From NCBI GenBank assembly GCA_019137255.1, contig WPDH01000027.1, forward strand, positions 1 to 64,000: a stretch of 64,000 nucleotides of DNA, in the 5' to 3' direction. This document shows, one piece after another, positions 1-11,578 of this stretch (position 1 is the stretch's first letter; the number at the start of each line of letters is the position of its first letter). The notes below the pieces were generated by a model. It was not told the origin of the DNA. It saw nothing but the letters and a program-made list of their open reading frames with translations, and did no database searches. The stretch comes from Corinectria fuckeliana. Its lineage: Eukaryota; Ascomycota; Sordariomycetes; Hypocreales; Nectriaceae. A program made the position numbers and the translations under genes.

Positions 1-300
1 AAAAAAAAAAAAAAATTAAGTTATAATAAAAGGTTTTTTTAAGCTATAGTTAAATATATAACCTAAGGTTATATACTTCTAATTCTAAGATCTTAATAAA
101 TATATATAATAAGATTATATAAGAGTATATTATATTAAATAACTCTAGTAAAAAAAAACTTAAAAATATTTAGGGATTAATTAATATATATAAAATAGGG
201 TTATATAAGAGTATATAAGATCATATAAGCATATAGTACAGAGTAACTCTAGTGAAATTTCCAAAAAAAGTTAATATAAGACACCAGGCCCTATAGCCTT
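1..300. repeat. AT-rich block with a diverged direct repeat
   Basis: This stretch is mostly A and T, unlike the GC-balanced sequence that follows. The 16-mer TTATATAAGAGTATAT occurs exactly at 115-130 and 201-216, and AACTCTAGT occurs at 141-149 and 245-253, so the block looks like two decayed copies of a unit of about 90-100 bp. It has no open reading frame. Such AT-rich decayed repeats in ascomycetes often result from repeat-induced point mutation, but that is inference here. It may be the edge of a larger AT-rich island lying to the left. Confidence 0.6.
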
Positions 301-3300
301 CCGTAACTCAGGGAGAAAAGAAGCACGCTGGAAGCCCAGATAGAAGCCAAGGCTGCAGGGCGACACGCCGGGTATAAATAGTAGGGAGATGCGTGACACG
401 TGAGGTTCCGTCTAGAAATGAATAGGCCGTAGAAGCCAACCAAGCGAGGGAGGGAAGAGAGAATTGCAAATGCATGCACTTCCACGGCATCCACCACTTA
501 CTTAATGGCCAGCAACCGTTCCAGGGATTGGTTTTTGAGTTACGAATAGCATACTTCCGTAATGGTCAGCCAGCATCGCTAAGCCAACGTGTTGATCGAA
601 GAGGTGCAGTAGTGAGGGTGTGACTTTCCAAGGTTGCTCGCTTCGGCCACTCTTTCTCGGAGGTGGAGGTTTGGATATTGAGCCGAGCATCTTGATTCGA
701 ACAGGAATAAGTGCACCATCAATTCTCGTTCCTACTCTGCCAAAGTCCGCCTTGTGTTCCTTGACATCGTGTAATCTCGGTTCTAGTTTCATCTACTATG
801 TAGGTGTCCAATGCGACCCAAGAAGAACTAAAGAAATAGGCTTCTGGGTCTTGCACGAATACTATTGTCTAAGTAAGGGTTAATACAAGGTGCACAAGTT
901 GATGCGCCACCCTGCACCACCACTGATGTTGTGAATGTACGCTTTGATCTGTAGTCTACATGCCTCGTTTAAGTGTTTCTATACGTAGTATTGGATGTAA
1001 CTATGATGCAGGTGACGTTTCTACCAGCTATGAGATCTGGAAATGATCGCATATAAATTGTGGTTGACACTGTCGAAGTTAGAACTTTACAGTTCATTAA
1101 ACATAGTATTTAGCACTACGTGCCTTAAACGAACCCATTTTCTATCCTTTACAGGTATATCATGAAAACTCGTAGAAGTACAACCTGCTTCCGTTGCGAG
1201 CTCGCTTCGGCTGTCCCGGCTCCCCAGAAACACCGCATAAGGAAGAATGGCACGGCGCAACGAAGCTCTTGCGCGAACCGATGTAGACTACAAATACCAA
1301 GCAAGCGTATCCTGGACGAAAATCGTGAAGTGGAGGCTCGGGCCTCGGGCATCGGCCCTCCGCTCCAGGGCTGGCCCACCGTTCCGGAAAGCTAGGACCC
1401 ATCCTATGCCGTCCGGTCTTCCGAAGGGTCGGAATTGACCTCATCGAGAACGCAAAATACCTCTTTTGAAGGGCAGGGGGAATTCGCCAATAGACCTGTG
1501 CGGAACTTCGGCGTGCAGGTGACTCCTTTCGTACACCCAAGGTCTGTTTTAAGCCCTCAGTAGCGCATCTGATATTCCGAAAGGGTCCGTTGAGCTGCCG
1601 GTTTCAAGACGTGGCCGTCGGAACTTCTCGGTGGGGCGGCCTCCGGGCTTCAGTGATTCCCGTGCGATTGCCGTACTTCGACATGTGCGCAGCACTTTGT
1701 TCAGTTACAGCACCTGTGTCAGAGTGGCGGTAAATTCAGATACAACCTTCGGAACACGGTATTTATTTCACCAGCCTCAAGCCATGTCTGATTGGGGAAT
1801 TTCGCTGCGACTTTCTACGTAATGAGTTGCATGATAAAACCTGATGAAGCTTGCGCTGCTCGAATGAGTTCCCTCGATCGTGGCGGGTTTCACGGCGCGG
1901 GGTTAAGAGCTGGGGATGGCGTTCTCGAAGTAGGTCCCGCGAATGAGAGGCGCCTCGAATGACTTACCTTGTCGATGATAAGCACCCAAAGAGATGTGGC
2001 TTGTGTCGTTGGTGGTTGCTGCAGATGATGCTCGTCTCCTCGGATTTACGGCAGCGTTATGGTGATTGCGGGTGGCTCGGGGCCTAGAGATACCAGCATC
2101 ACCTGCGTCAGATGTTCTCGACGGGGACTAACATAGTAACTTTTCCACGAACCCCGGGTCGAACCCCAGGCAGACCTGCGGATTTGATGCGCTATCAATC
2201 TAATCCGAGGCGGCGGACATCACAGGCGCTCCGCAGCAGGGATGGGAGGGGTCGGGGTGGTTCATCGCCCCGGAAGCGAAGGAGTCAACGACAGCTACAG
2301 TACAAAGAACGACAACGACAACGACATAACGACAGCATAACGACAGCAAAGAGGCGGAGCATCATGTAAGCGTAGCAATTAGGGCTGTATCTGATCCGAT
2401 GGGCTAGCACAGTTACCAAGCGTCATGGACGCTCCGCCCCGGGAATGGCTGAACTCCGCAGCACCTCCGATAATCAAAGGCAGACAGGCGAGGAATTAGG
2501 CATTCACTTAGCGTTCCTCGCATCCCGGAGTCAAGCACAAGAATTTCAATTACCAGTATGAATACTAACCAATAAGGGAAAGGGGGGTGTGTGTGTCCAG
2601 GCTGCAGCCATCTTTCGGCCGGGTGGCTTACAAAGGGGGATTGACAAATCTCCGCCTTTTCGGTTGCCAGGACGCTGACTGTGCCGTAGCGAACCTTACC
2701 AGACCAGCGGTCAGTCAGTCAGCGCCTGGCTGGGCCGGATGAATCACAACGGCAAGGCGTGCGTGCACCAGCCTGCAAATTAAATTGTGGCTTTGCTGCT
2801 GGCTGGCTGCGCAGCGTCTAGTAGTCTGTACTCGGCTCGCCATTCGAGCGCCCTGCCAAAGGATCGAACCTAAGCACCTCCACCTCCTCGCTGCATAAAG
2901 CCAGACAGAGGTTGCTTTGCACGGTTCTCGCTACGGGCGGCCGACCGTCCAGCCAGCCAGCCAGCATGAAGAAGGCCAGCTGCGATTGGAAGCGCAGGTT
3001 GCGACTGCAACATTGAGGCCCGACACAGTGGGCGATCAATGAGTAATCGGCATTTCCAGAGTTTCCAGGCCGCCCATGCCCCCAGTCTCGCTCGCTCTGT
3101 TGCTGGCCCCCGTCGCCCGGTGCACGTTCGGACAGTCGTCGGGATTCACAAATGCCCGTGATGGCCGGGACTCCGCAGGCAGAAAAATGGCAGACCGTAA
3201 AAGTTAGGTGGGGGGACTGAGTCGGGAGCGCGGAGCATCCAGCGGCCGAGCGAAAAAAAGGGCTAAAAGCGGCCGAATCGGTGCCGGACCGGGTGCGAAA

Positions 3301-5683
3301 CGGCATACGAATATTCGTAACCAGCAAGGCAGAGCCGAGAACGAAAAACACCTTGCTTGTCGGGGACCGTCATTCTGCTGCCTTACCGGGCAGGCCATAG
3401 ATCGGACCATGTCACCTAGAACCCCCTTTCGGACGAAACATACGAAGTACGTGGGGGAAATGCGTGACATGAGTGCCATGAGCACGCATGTGAAATCAAG
3501 GGGGAAAGTGTCCAAGGGCAGCGGCGCAGTTGCGAGGCCCGACCAAAGCCATCTCCAGGCTGAGGTGTACCATGTAATAGTGAATGCCATTACAGAGGCC
3601 AGAGGGCGACCAAGTGCCAAGGAGAGATTACTATGTAGACGAATGGCCTAGGAATGGAAGCTTACGTGGGCGAGATTTACAGTGCTTTCGCTGCGACAGG
3701 CAGTTGATTGGTTCGCTTTCCTCGCTTTGGCGTCGGATTCGCCCTCGCCCTTAACCGTGACGTACCTACAGTTCTAGGCGGCCACTTTTCTCAGCCCTAT
3801 GTATTTTGGTTACCCCCAGCGCATGGCCCATGCCTTACAGTACGTACCCAGGTTGCGTGGCTCGGAGGGAGAGCACACGCACGCTTGCACACCTCCTCGC
3901 TCTCGCTCCCTCCTTAGGGGTTTTCGGGTTCTCGGTTTCGTCGCATTGTCCCGCCAGGGGAGGCGGATCTCCGGGGGTGTGTGGAAATGGTTTGTTCCTC
4001 CTCGGACACGGGCACTGAGCACTGGTCGGCCGGGTTGAGGCCAGGATTTCGTTTAGGACATAACGGATAGCCATATGGCGCCGTGCTTCCGGTTCACTGC
4101 TTTCCATCTATCAGGGTGGACCTTATGCTGTGTGCCGGCCCCCCCCCAAGACCAGGTCATCCAGGCTGTTGTCATTGTGATGGGGACGAGACACGGCGGC
4201 GGTGTTGGCGGTGGTGATGATGGTGGAGGGCGCGCACAAGTTGGGCATCCTATACTTCGTAGTCGCGCTCTAGTTGAAGCGGCATGGCATGGATGTCCCG
4301 TCGAGGCCAAAAGGGCGTAATCTGTAATCTGCAGAGGAGTCAGTCAGAGTCACGATTCGTTCGCGTGGAGGAGTCATCCATGCATCGGAGCGAGACGATA
4401 AGGTTCGGTTGCTGAGAAATGCGGACTGCGAATGGCTTGCAAATGCCGTCTAGCTCCGCCGGGCATAACGACAAATCCGATAATTTGAGTCCCCAGCGAC
4501 AGCGAGGGCGAAGAGGTGCGAGGCGCTTCTGTAGGTAGTCTAGAGTCTAGTGAGGGTGGTGGCCGGGTTTCTAAGCAGTCCGTTGGCCGCCCTGCTGACT
4601 GGGAGGGCTGATGGGGCCTCGCAGCTTAGGAATCAAAGGAATCAATCAACAGACAGTGCTGTGCGGAACGTCCAGCACGTCGATTCAATCTCGCACCCGC
4701 CTAGACGGGTAGCTTAGTTAGGATGCCCGCCCTAAACGGAGACATGCGTCCTGCCTGGGAGGGGTGCGCGGCCACTGAGGAGGCGAAGCCTTCATGTTCA
4801 GAGGTGCCTCGTCGCCCTGTACGCAACGCCGAGCTGTCGAAGACAGGTACAGGGGCAAGCGAGAGTACCTCGCCCACTGCGTCAGGCTTCGGGCAGCCCG
4901 AAGTACCCATGGCCGGCGAGGGACCTGGGCCGCCTGGGGTGAGCAGTGCATCTGTTGCCAGCGGCGTCGCGAGTCGTCGTTCTCGCTTGTCGGAGGCTGG
5001 TAACTCTCCGCCGACCCCGTCGCAGCGCCCTGTGCCAAAAAGCCACTCCCGAGGATTGCAGTGGAGGCTGCGTTGCTCTGTGCCGTTGGTGGGTGCGAAT
5101 CTCGGACTGTGCTCATCACTCATCACTCATCATCGGAGCCTTTCGAGTCATCCTCAATGCATCCACTCACCGCACCCCCCCTCCACACGCACGCCCTTTT
5201 TCTTACCAAGACTACGTCGCTCGAAGCCACCCCCCTCCCTCGCGCTGCTCGGGTCCGCCTGCAAAGTCCGTATGTGGGGCGCGGCCTTTGTAACTCCACG
5301 CTGCTGGGCACCGCCGAGTGCTCCGCGATCACAGGAGTTAAAAAGATTCTGATGCCCCCGTTCTCGGTCTGGGCTTCCAAATAGCCATCTTCACATCACT
5401 CAGAACAAGACAGCATCACGACATCGCTTCCACACTTGAACAACCCCGACGCAACAAGTATCTAGCATCTACCAACACTATCAAACCCCACAACAGCCTT
5501 CTTCACAACCACGGGGACCCGGCTAGCATCACCCAATCCAACAAGTCACTGTCACCACCGCGCACCCCTGCCGCTAATCCAGAGGCTTGCCGCAACCGGG
5601 ATCGTTGCCTTGACTCACAAAGGTCGACCATCGTACATCAAAAGGGCCACGCATCTCCACCCTTGATCACATCTTCTTTCACC
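301..5683. other. Long gene-poor spacer
   Basis: No gene could be supported in these 5.4 kb. Several ORFs of 60-209 codons exist on both strands, but they overlap each other, have mixed composition and show no recognisable domain. Visible contents are an ACGACA-type simple repeat near 2307-2347, one TACGAAGTA motif at 3441-3449, three tandem TCATCAC units near 5112-5135, and a C/A-rich, G-poor stretch (about 5390-5683) that probably is the 5' leader of the following gene. Confidence 0.6.
2307..2347. repeat. ACGACA-type simple sequence repeat
   Basis: An imperfect array of ACGACA/ACGACATA units lies in the left spacer. No coding region covers it convincingly. Confidence 0.6.
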
Positions 5684-6433
5684 ATGTCGACATCAACAAT
5701 CACAAACACACAAAGGCCTACCGCCTCCCCCTCATCCCAATCTCTCCGCCAGACTGCCATCAAGAAGAACATGTCCGTCACTCAAACATACTACCTCGCC
5801 CACAAGGCTCGGGCCAAGCTCTCTCGTGAGGCTGCCCAGCCTGACCACGATCTCCGCCTGCTCGTTGGCCATGCCAACCTCCTCGACTCGCTGATGCTTG
5901 AGCTTGCCGACGCCGAGCGGGAACAGGAGCGCTGGTTCAACCAGTCCGTCCGCGGTGCCAACACCTCCAAGGACCGCCATGTCCAGTGGGCCGACAGCGC
6001 CATCGCCGAGGAGGACGAGGCCGAGTACGACTCCGACTCATCTGACTCTGACGACTACGACTCCGAAGACGAGGATGTCGAGATGACCAACGCCGTCTCC
6101 GTTCAGGTTCTCCCCGCCAAGGCCGTTACCCCCAAGATCAGCCACGTCGACGACATGGAGGAGGATGACCTCGAGGAGGACTACGCACAGCTCGAGCTTG
6201 TTCGAACACACTCACACTCCACCACATCACCACCCGAGCTAGTCGACCACGACTACTCGGACTCATCCGACGACGATTCCATGCCGCCATCGCCCCCGCA
6301 ACCCGCCCTCGCCGACTTTGACGACGAGGACACCAAGAAGCAGTCACAACAAGATGGACAAATCTACGGAGAGGCATTCTACCTGCCACCTCGCAACCCC
6401 GCGAGGCTGGTGTCGGCCATCACGGTCTACTAA
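5684..6433 (+). CDS. Acidic, Ecm13-like protein of unknown function
   Basis: A single-exon gene of 249 aa. I chose the ATG at 5684 because it sits in a good fungal context (CACCATGTC) after a C/A-rich leader; the frame opens slightly earlier but without an ATG. The N-terminal third (about residues 25-90) is the ordered part, with TYYLAHKARAKLSREA followed by DHDLRLLVGHANLLDSLMLE and a charged helix. This resembles the short conserved block I associate with fungal Ecm13/Yjr115w-like proteins; that family link is from memory and tentative. The middle is extremely acidic (runs of Asp, Glu and Ser around residues 105-135), and the tail is Pro/Ser-rich. There is no signal peptide or membrane segment. 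The sharp C-bias at third positions and the clean leader support a real, well expressed gene. No function is assigned. Confidence 0.8.
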   Translation: MSTSTITNTQRPTASPSSQSLRQTAIKKNMSVTQTYYLAHKARAKLSREAAQPDHDLRLLVGHANLLDSLMLELADAEREQERWFNQSVRGANTSKDRHVQWADSAIAEEDEAEYDSDSSDSDDYDSEDEDVEMTNAVSVQVLPAKAVTPKISHVDDMEEDDLEEDYAQLELVRTHSHSTTSPPELVDHDYSDSSDDDSMPPSPPQPALADFDDEDTKKQSQQDGQIYGEAFYLPPRNPARLVSAITVY

Positions 6434-7213
6434 AATGGCACCTCTCACGACTAGGCTTTGTACAATACCTTGACGACTTGTTTCAACTAGCAAAAAAGCG
6501 ATGATAGCATGGCACGGCGTTTCTCATTTATTATACATCGGATACCACAAGGGGGATTTGGAAAAAGCACAGCAGCATATGCACCACACGGATATACTCA
6601 TTTCATTATGTCATTTGTTACACAGGAGGATTTCTTCACCACTCAGAGAAACATGATCATCAACTGGGGATTTGGGAACATGGATGAAAGGAGTTGCCGC
6701 TCCCGCAGCACCACTGGTTGGAATTATTGGTTGAGTGGCAGCGGCTTTCACGGAGGCCCCACGAAGGGTAGATAGCTCACCAAAAACAGGACAGAGGGGC
6801 AACCCCGAGGATAAGGTGCATAACACCTAGAATTCAATCGAACAAACATATCAAAAACCAATACCTGTTTCATTCATTTGTTATGACATTTCTGTGCCTT
6901 TCCCATGGTGACCGCTTGTTCCCTTGCCATTTGCACGTGTCTCTACCGTCTCATGGCGATAAGAGCTGACGCCATTCCGAACCAACCGCCCGCAGTCCGC
7001 CATCGTAGCTGTTTTGGCGAAATCGGCGTCGGGTTGACCATGGGCCGCGCGCCGCCGCCTCCGCCCCCCGCGCGAACTCGGGATTTGCGAAGGGTGCGGC
7101 GCGCGGGCGCTGGCAGATGACCACGGCCAATCAGCGTCAGCCTCCACCTAGGGTCGCTTTTCCCAACGATCGGAGTTGGGCAAGGGTTTGTCAGCTCAAC
7201 ACCGATCCATGAC

Positions 7214-7250
7214 GGGGGATGGGGGATCCATGACGGACGGGGGATGGGGG
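7214..7250 (+). other. Four G5 runs, potential G-quadruplex
   Basis: Runs of five G occur at 7214-7218, 7221-7225, 7239-7243 and 7246-7250, arranged as two GGGGGATGGGGG blocks separated by 13 bases. The arrangement is part of an imperfect tandem duplication that also repeats ATCCATGACG (7205-7214 and 7226-7235). The pattern meets the usual rule for an intramolecular G-quadruplex, with one long loop. Function is unknown. Confidence 0.5.
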
Positions 7251-7636
7251 CATGCGATTGGGTTATGTCAGCGCAGGCCTCAAGATTGGATGCCAGCGCA
7301 GATGTTGGCCGAGGCCCCCCAGCAGAAGCAAAAAAAGGCACCGACAAAAGGGCACCGCTGCCAACTATCTAGGTATTCTAGACTACCAGGTGGGTTGCTT
7401 GGCTGTCTTTCCTGTCGGGGCCTTGTCTTTGTCTCTGGCTGTCTCTCGTCGGGGCCGTATCTTGATCCCCGGGCTTGATCCCCGGCGGAGTCCGAGTGCG
7501 TGTGCTGTGCCTGCGGACGCAGCTCGGAGCTCGCTAATCCCCGTCTTCCGTCCGCCAGTGCCAGCGCCAATGCGGCGTATGGTTGTTTGGCCAAGGGCGC
7601 TCGTTCATCAGGCGACAGAAAAGGCAAAATAATACT

Positions 7637-7654
7637 GTACTTCGTACGAAGTAC
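7637..7654. repeat. Perfect 18-bp palindrome GTACTTCGTACGAAGTAC
   Basis: The two arms are fully self-complementary and contain both orientations of the motif TACTTCGTA/TACGAAGTA that recurs elsewhere in spacers of this window (3441, 9779, 42823, 43951, 44288). It could be a protein-binding site or a remnant of a short dispersed repeat. Confidence 0.55.
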
Positions 7655-10414
7655 TGTATCAGAGCCTACTCACGAGTACGTCCAACCGAAACCGAGGCCT
7701 TCAGTTTTCCCCGACTCGCCGAGGTGCCGCAAAATGAATGACTCTTCTTTTGCCCCATACCGAATTTTTTCTTTCTTTTCTTCTGCTTTTCCTCTTTTGA
7801 TTAACGGACAAGTGTCGACTCCCGTTCCCGCTTTTTCTTCTTTGTTTTTTTTCCTCTCCATCTTTGCAAAAAACCTCTTCTGCTCTGGTGAGAGCGCCCA
7901 AGGGCGTGTCGGTGTCCTGCCGTTCCCACGGCTCCACGAGACTATCGCCGCCGGACGTGGGGCGGACCGGGATGAGCCATGCACAAATTTTCAACTATTA
8001 CTATGTACTATAGTACGCGCGGGTCTCGGATCTTACTACGTCGTAAGTGACTGGCCGCCAAGCCTGGGAGGGCCAGCGCAGTGATGATACGTCGTTTGCC
8101 GGGTTGCGAGGACGTAACATAATGGAGCTGTACCCATAACCTTGTTGAGCACAGCGGGCCGTGACTGGATGCCTAGTGCCCCATTCCATGATCCGCTCGA
8201 AGGAAGAGGAATGAAAAAAGAAAGAAAATTCTTTCTTATTAGTTCTTTCCCTTGCTTGTCCGTTGTGGAATCGTGAAGATGCTTCGAGGCGAATCTAGGA
8301 AAACCTGGTCGATTTTCCCTTGCCCTACTGTTGGTTCGGGCGCCAAGGCCCAGTGCAGCCCATCGCGGCTCGGCACTGGCACCGGGCTTATTCGTGTTCA
8401 GGCACCATTATGCAAGGGCATAGCGTGCCGGACCAGCTGGACTGACCGCCTTGTTGTCTTGTGTGCACGAATGAGTGACTGAGATGGTGCAAGGAGCGAA
8501 TCTCCTGCGCGAATTCAATATCAAGGTCTCATCAATGTCTCACTCAAGTGGTCTCGGCACGTGTATTCGTATACAGTACGGAATTGTGCTGGGGGCCGGG
8601 TTGCCGGGGAAGGGGGTGCGGTGAAGCGGGATTGAAGGGGTCACCGCTTCAGCCACGAAATACGAAATATTCATGCGAACCGAGACGGCCATGGGTGGAA
8701 AGGGAGGGAGCAGATTCGTACATGGTACAGGCTACATGGCCGTATTTGTCGATGTAGGAACAACGGAGAGATGGCCGCGAACGCGACTGCTATGCACTAT
8801 GCCTATTATCGACCGTCAGACTAGAGGCACAGCAGGCACCGCGCAGTGCAAACTGGAGGTTGGAGGCCACCTGATCTGGATCATGAGATTGATAAGGACG
8901 GGCGGGAAGCGGATGCGGGAGCGAGGGCTGGACATTCGGGTCCGCGGATCTCCGGGAAAGGGGGTCGCTCTGGCCCCCCGCAAAGTCCCTGGAATACAAC
9001 CCGATCTTCCTTCCTCGGCATCCTTTTCTTCCTGGCCGTTGCGATACTTTCCTACGCAGTAAGTGGCATTTTCTTCATCCTCGGTCAACCATGCCGAGTC
9101 GACTATCGTGCGAAGTAGCACCCGGCCGAGCCATCCGGGGCAGGTGACCAAAACCACCCCACTCTCCTCCGTAGTTACCTTCCGAGAGCAGCCGGGGCCG
9201 AAAGTCGGAGTTTGTAGTTGGGAAACGGTGGCTGGCTGGATGCCCTCGTAGTGTGCAGTGCGCATGGCCCTTGACTCGTAGGAGAGGACTGCTTGGACTA
9301 AAGGATATGGACAGACAGTCAGGTAGTCATATTGTCGGCGGGTCGACAACGGTTGCTGCTTGCGAATGTTTGTGCTGATGCCTGTATGCAGTCGAATCGT
9401 CGGCTGACCGTCGCTCCGGGACCCCCCAAACGTTTGAACTCCGGGCAGCCATACCCGCAAGAGCGCGACGCTTATCTGAGGCCCTTCCGTCTTCTCGCGA
9501 GGAGGGGTGCATGTGATCAATTAGCCACCCGACACGAATGTGTTGTTATCTGGGGTAGATATGTTGGACCGACTTGGCAACCTCCAGCTGGTCTGATCTA
9601 ATCTTCTCGATATGGCGACTTTGGATATCCTGTTCTTGGACGCCCTGGTGTTGTAATAAATATGTCGAGATCGTCATCTGATCACTGGGAACCTGGACGC
9701 CATGCAGGTAATCGAAGGCGATCTTGGAGATGATGCAATGATCGACCCTACTTGCCTACGCAGTTATGCATCTTACAGTACTTCGTACCCTCAAGACACT
9801 CCCCAATGCCAACTCTGGATTGACCAAGCGAAGGCCGTTTGGGACTGAGTTGGAGCCGTTGAGCTCTTTGGTGACGCAATTGACCACTGGTGATGATGGG
9901 CACCCGCCAGCTAGTTCGACCTGATCGGGACATAGAGGTGAACTGCCTCAAGCCTTTGACTTTGAACAGCGTATTCTACGTAGTCCGGCATTTTCGCGTC
10001 AGGTGATAAGCCTCTCTGCCAAAGAAAGCTCCGTCTAATCCGCAGCACGAATGATGTCGTGATAGATAACTATTGCTTAGCTTGACCACGGATGATTCCC
10101 CTACCGGCCGAGACCCGGCAGTACGGCTTTGAGATCACAAGCCGAGACCGACGATACAACTGTTCGGCTCAGAGCACGTTAGCCGTCGATCATCGTCCTT
10201 GCTCATCGCCGTCGTGGGGAATGAAGGATTCGCTTGTCGGTGCTCGGCTCTTTGACGCCGGTTCCTTAGACCGAGGAGCTCTGCGTGCACGTCCCCCAAC
10301 TTGTCTCGGTACGTCATCCGGGAAGTTTTCACAAAGCCGCAAGTCGAAAACAAGCGACTTCTCGCGACCAGCTCCAGCTCGACCTCGATCTGATAACCGC
10401 CCGTACTTCCTGCC

Positions 10415-11578
10415 ATGCGGCATCTTCCGAGACGTGTCCTAGTTCGCGAGCTGGTCCCGAGCCTTGCATGCCGCAGCTGCCGTCGCCCGTTCGCATCCTC
10501 GTCCTCGTCCGCTCCGCACCCTCCCCCGCCGGCCGCCGCCCTCACGCCCCTCTCGTCGCGCCGGCTCATTTCCATCGCCGGTCCAGACTCGGCAAAGTTT
10601 CTGCAGGGCATCGTGACGGCAAGTGTCACTGCCAAGGACGGGCAGCCGAGGACGGACGGCTTCTACACAGCGTTCCTGACCGCCACGGGCAGGGTGCTCT
10701 ACGACGTCTTCGTGTATCCCAATCACGGCGCATTGGCGGACGAGCCTGGGTTCCTGGTCGAGGTAGATGCCGACCAGGCACCGACGCTGGCGAAACATAT
10801 CAAGCGATATAAGCTGAGGGCGAAGCTGGCCGTCAAGTTGCTGGCCAAGGACGAAGCGAGCGTTTGGCATGCCTGGGACGACTCATCCAAGACCGATTTG
10901 GACTCGATTGTGGAATCGACCAAGCTCTCCTTCAAGGACCCCCGGGTGCCTGGCTTGGGATACCGCTTTGCGCGGCTGGACCAAAAGGCACCCGAGCTTG
11001 ACCTCGAGCGAAGCCCCGAAGACGCGTACACGATTCGACGATATCTACAAGGCGTTGCGGAGGGCCAGGACGAGATGCCAAGGGAGCACTCCCTGCCGCA
11101 GGAGAGCAACATGGACGTCATGAACGGAATCGACTGGCGAAAGGGCTGCTACGTCGGCCAGGAGCTGACGATCCGCACGAGGCACCGTGGAGTCGTCCGC
11201 AAGCGCATCCTGCCGTGCATGCTCTACGAGAAGGACCACGCGGCCCCGACGACGCTCGCATACCATGCGGACAGCGTGTCGCTCGAGAGCACAACGGCAG
11301 ACATGATCCCGCAGGCCACGAGCATTGGCCGTTTCGAGAAGCGCGGCCGCAGCGCAGGCAAGTGGCTCAAGGGCGTAGGCAACATCGGGCTGGGCCTATG
11401 CCGCCTGGAAATCATGACGGACGTCGCCCTCCCCGGGGAGACGGCAGCCGCAGCGTTCAAGCCCGAGGATGAATTCGTGCTAGAATGGGGGGGGGAGGGT
11501 AGCAAGACGGGCGTCAAGGTCAAGGCGTTTGTGCCTGAGTGGTTGAGACAAGGCCTGGAGGCTGAGAAGAATCATTGA
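10415..11578 (+). CDS. IBA57: Iba57/Caf17, mitochondrial iron-sulfur cluster assembly factor
   Basis: An intronless gene of 387 aa. The product belongs to the YgfZ/GcvT-like folate-binding family. In mitochondria Iba57 works with Isa1 and Isa2 to make [4Fe-4S] clusters for aconitase, lipoate synthase and related enzymes. The diagnostic family signature KGCYVGQE is at residues 243-250, followed by LTIRTRHRG. Upstream lies the conserved start of the domain (SRRLISIAGPDSAKFLQGIV, near residue 50), with FYTAFLTATGRVLYDVFVYP soon after. The first 35 residues are Arg- and Ser-rich with almost no acids, as expected of a mitochondrial targeting peptide, and this supports the ATG at 10415. Length fits fungal orthologues. 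The next gene on this strand starts 1.7 kb downstream, so it is transcribed alone. Confidence 0.95.
   Translation: MRHLPRRVLVRELVPSLACRSCRRPFASSSSSAPHPPPPAAALTPLSSRRLISIAGPDSAKFLQGIVTASVTAKDGQPRTDGFYTAFLTATGRVLYDVFVYPNHGALADEPGFLVEVDADQAPTLAKHIKRYKLRAKLAVKLLAKDEASVWHAWDDSSKTDLDSIVESTKLSFKDPRVPGLGYRFARLDQKAPELDLERSPEDAYTIRRYLQGVAEGQDEMPREHSLPQESNMDVMNGIDWRKGCYVGQELTIRTRHRGVVRKRILPCMLYEKDHAAPTTLAYHADSVSLESTTADMIPQATSIGRFEKRGRSAGKWLKGVGNIGLGLCRLEIMTDVALPGETAAAAFKPEDEFVLEWGGEGSKTGVKVKAFVPEWLRQGLEAEKNH

Larger units (their letters stand above)
6434..10414. other. Gene-poor spacer between the Ecm13-like gene and IBA57
   Basis: About 4 kb with no supportable gene. The longest ORF (minus strand, 8816-9520) lacks any domain and has no coding-like composition. 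Notable contents are a G-run cluster at 7214-7250, an 18-bp perfect palindrome at 7637-7654, a 12-bp palindrome GTACTATAGTAC at 8005-8016, and TACTTCGTA at 9779-9787. The first few hundred bases are probably 3' UTR and terminator of the upstream gene. Confidence 0.55.

Noticed and set aside
502..792. Minus-strand ORF of 96 codons in the left spacer, considered as a transposon relic
   Set aside because: No transposase motif, terminal repeats or target duplication could be seen.
2850..2960. Minus-strand AGGTTCGATCCT resembling a tRNA T arm
   Set aside because: No matching acceptor stem or anticodon arm could be found at the proper distance.
4723..5352. Plus-strand ORF of 209 codons before the Ecm13-like gene
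   Set aside because: Overlapping ORFs of similar size occur in other frames on both strands, the sequence has no recognisable domain, and the region reads as promoter and leader.
8816..9520. Minus-strand ORF of 234 codons
   Set aside because: It shows no domain, has mixed composition with scattered Cys and Trp, and is crossed by several plus-strand ORFs. It looks like a chance open frame.
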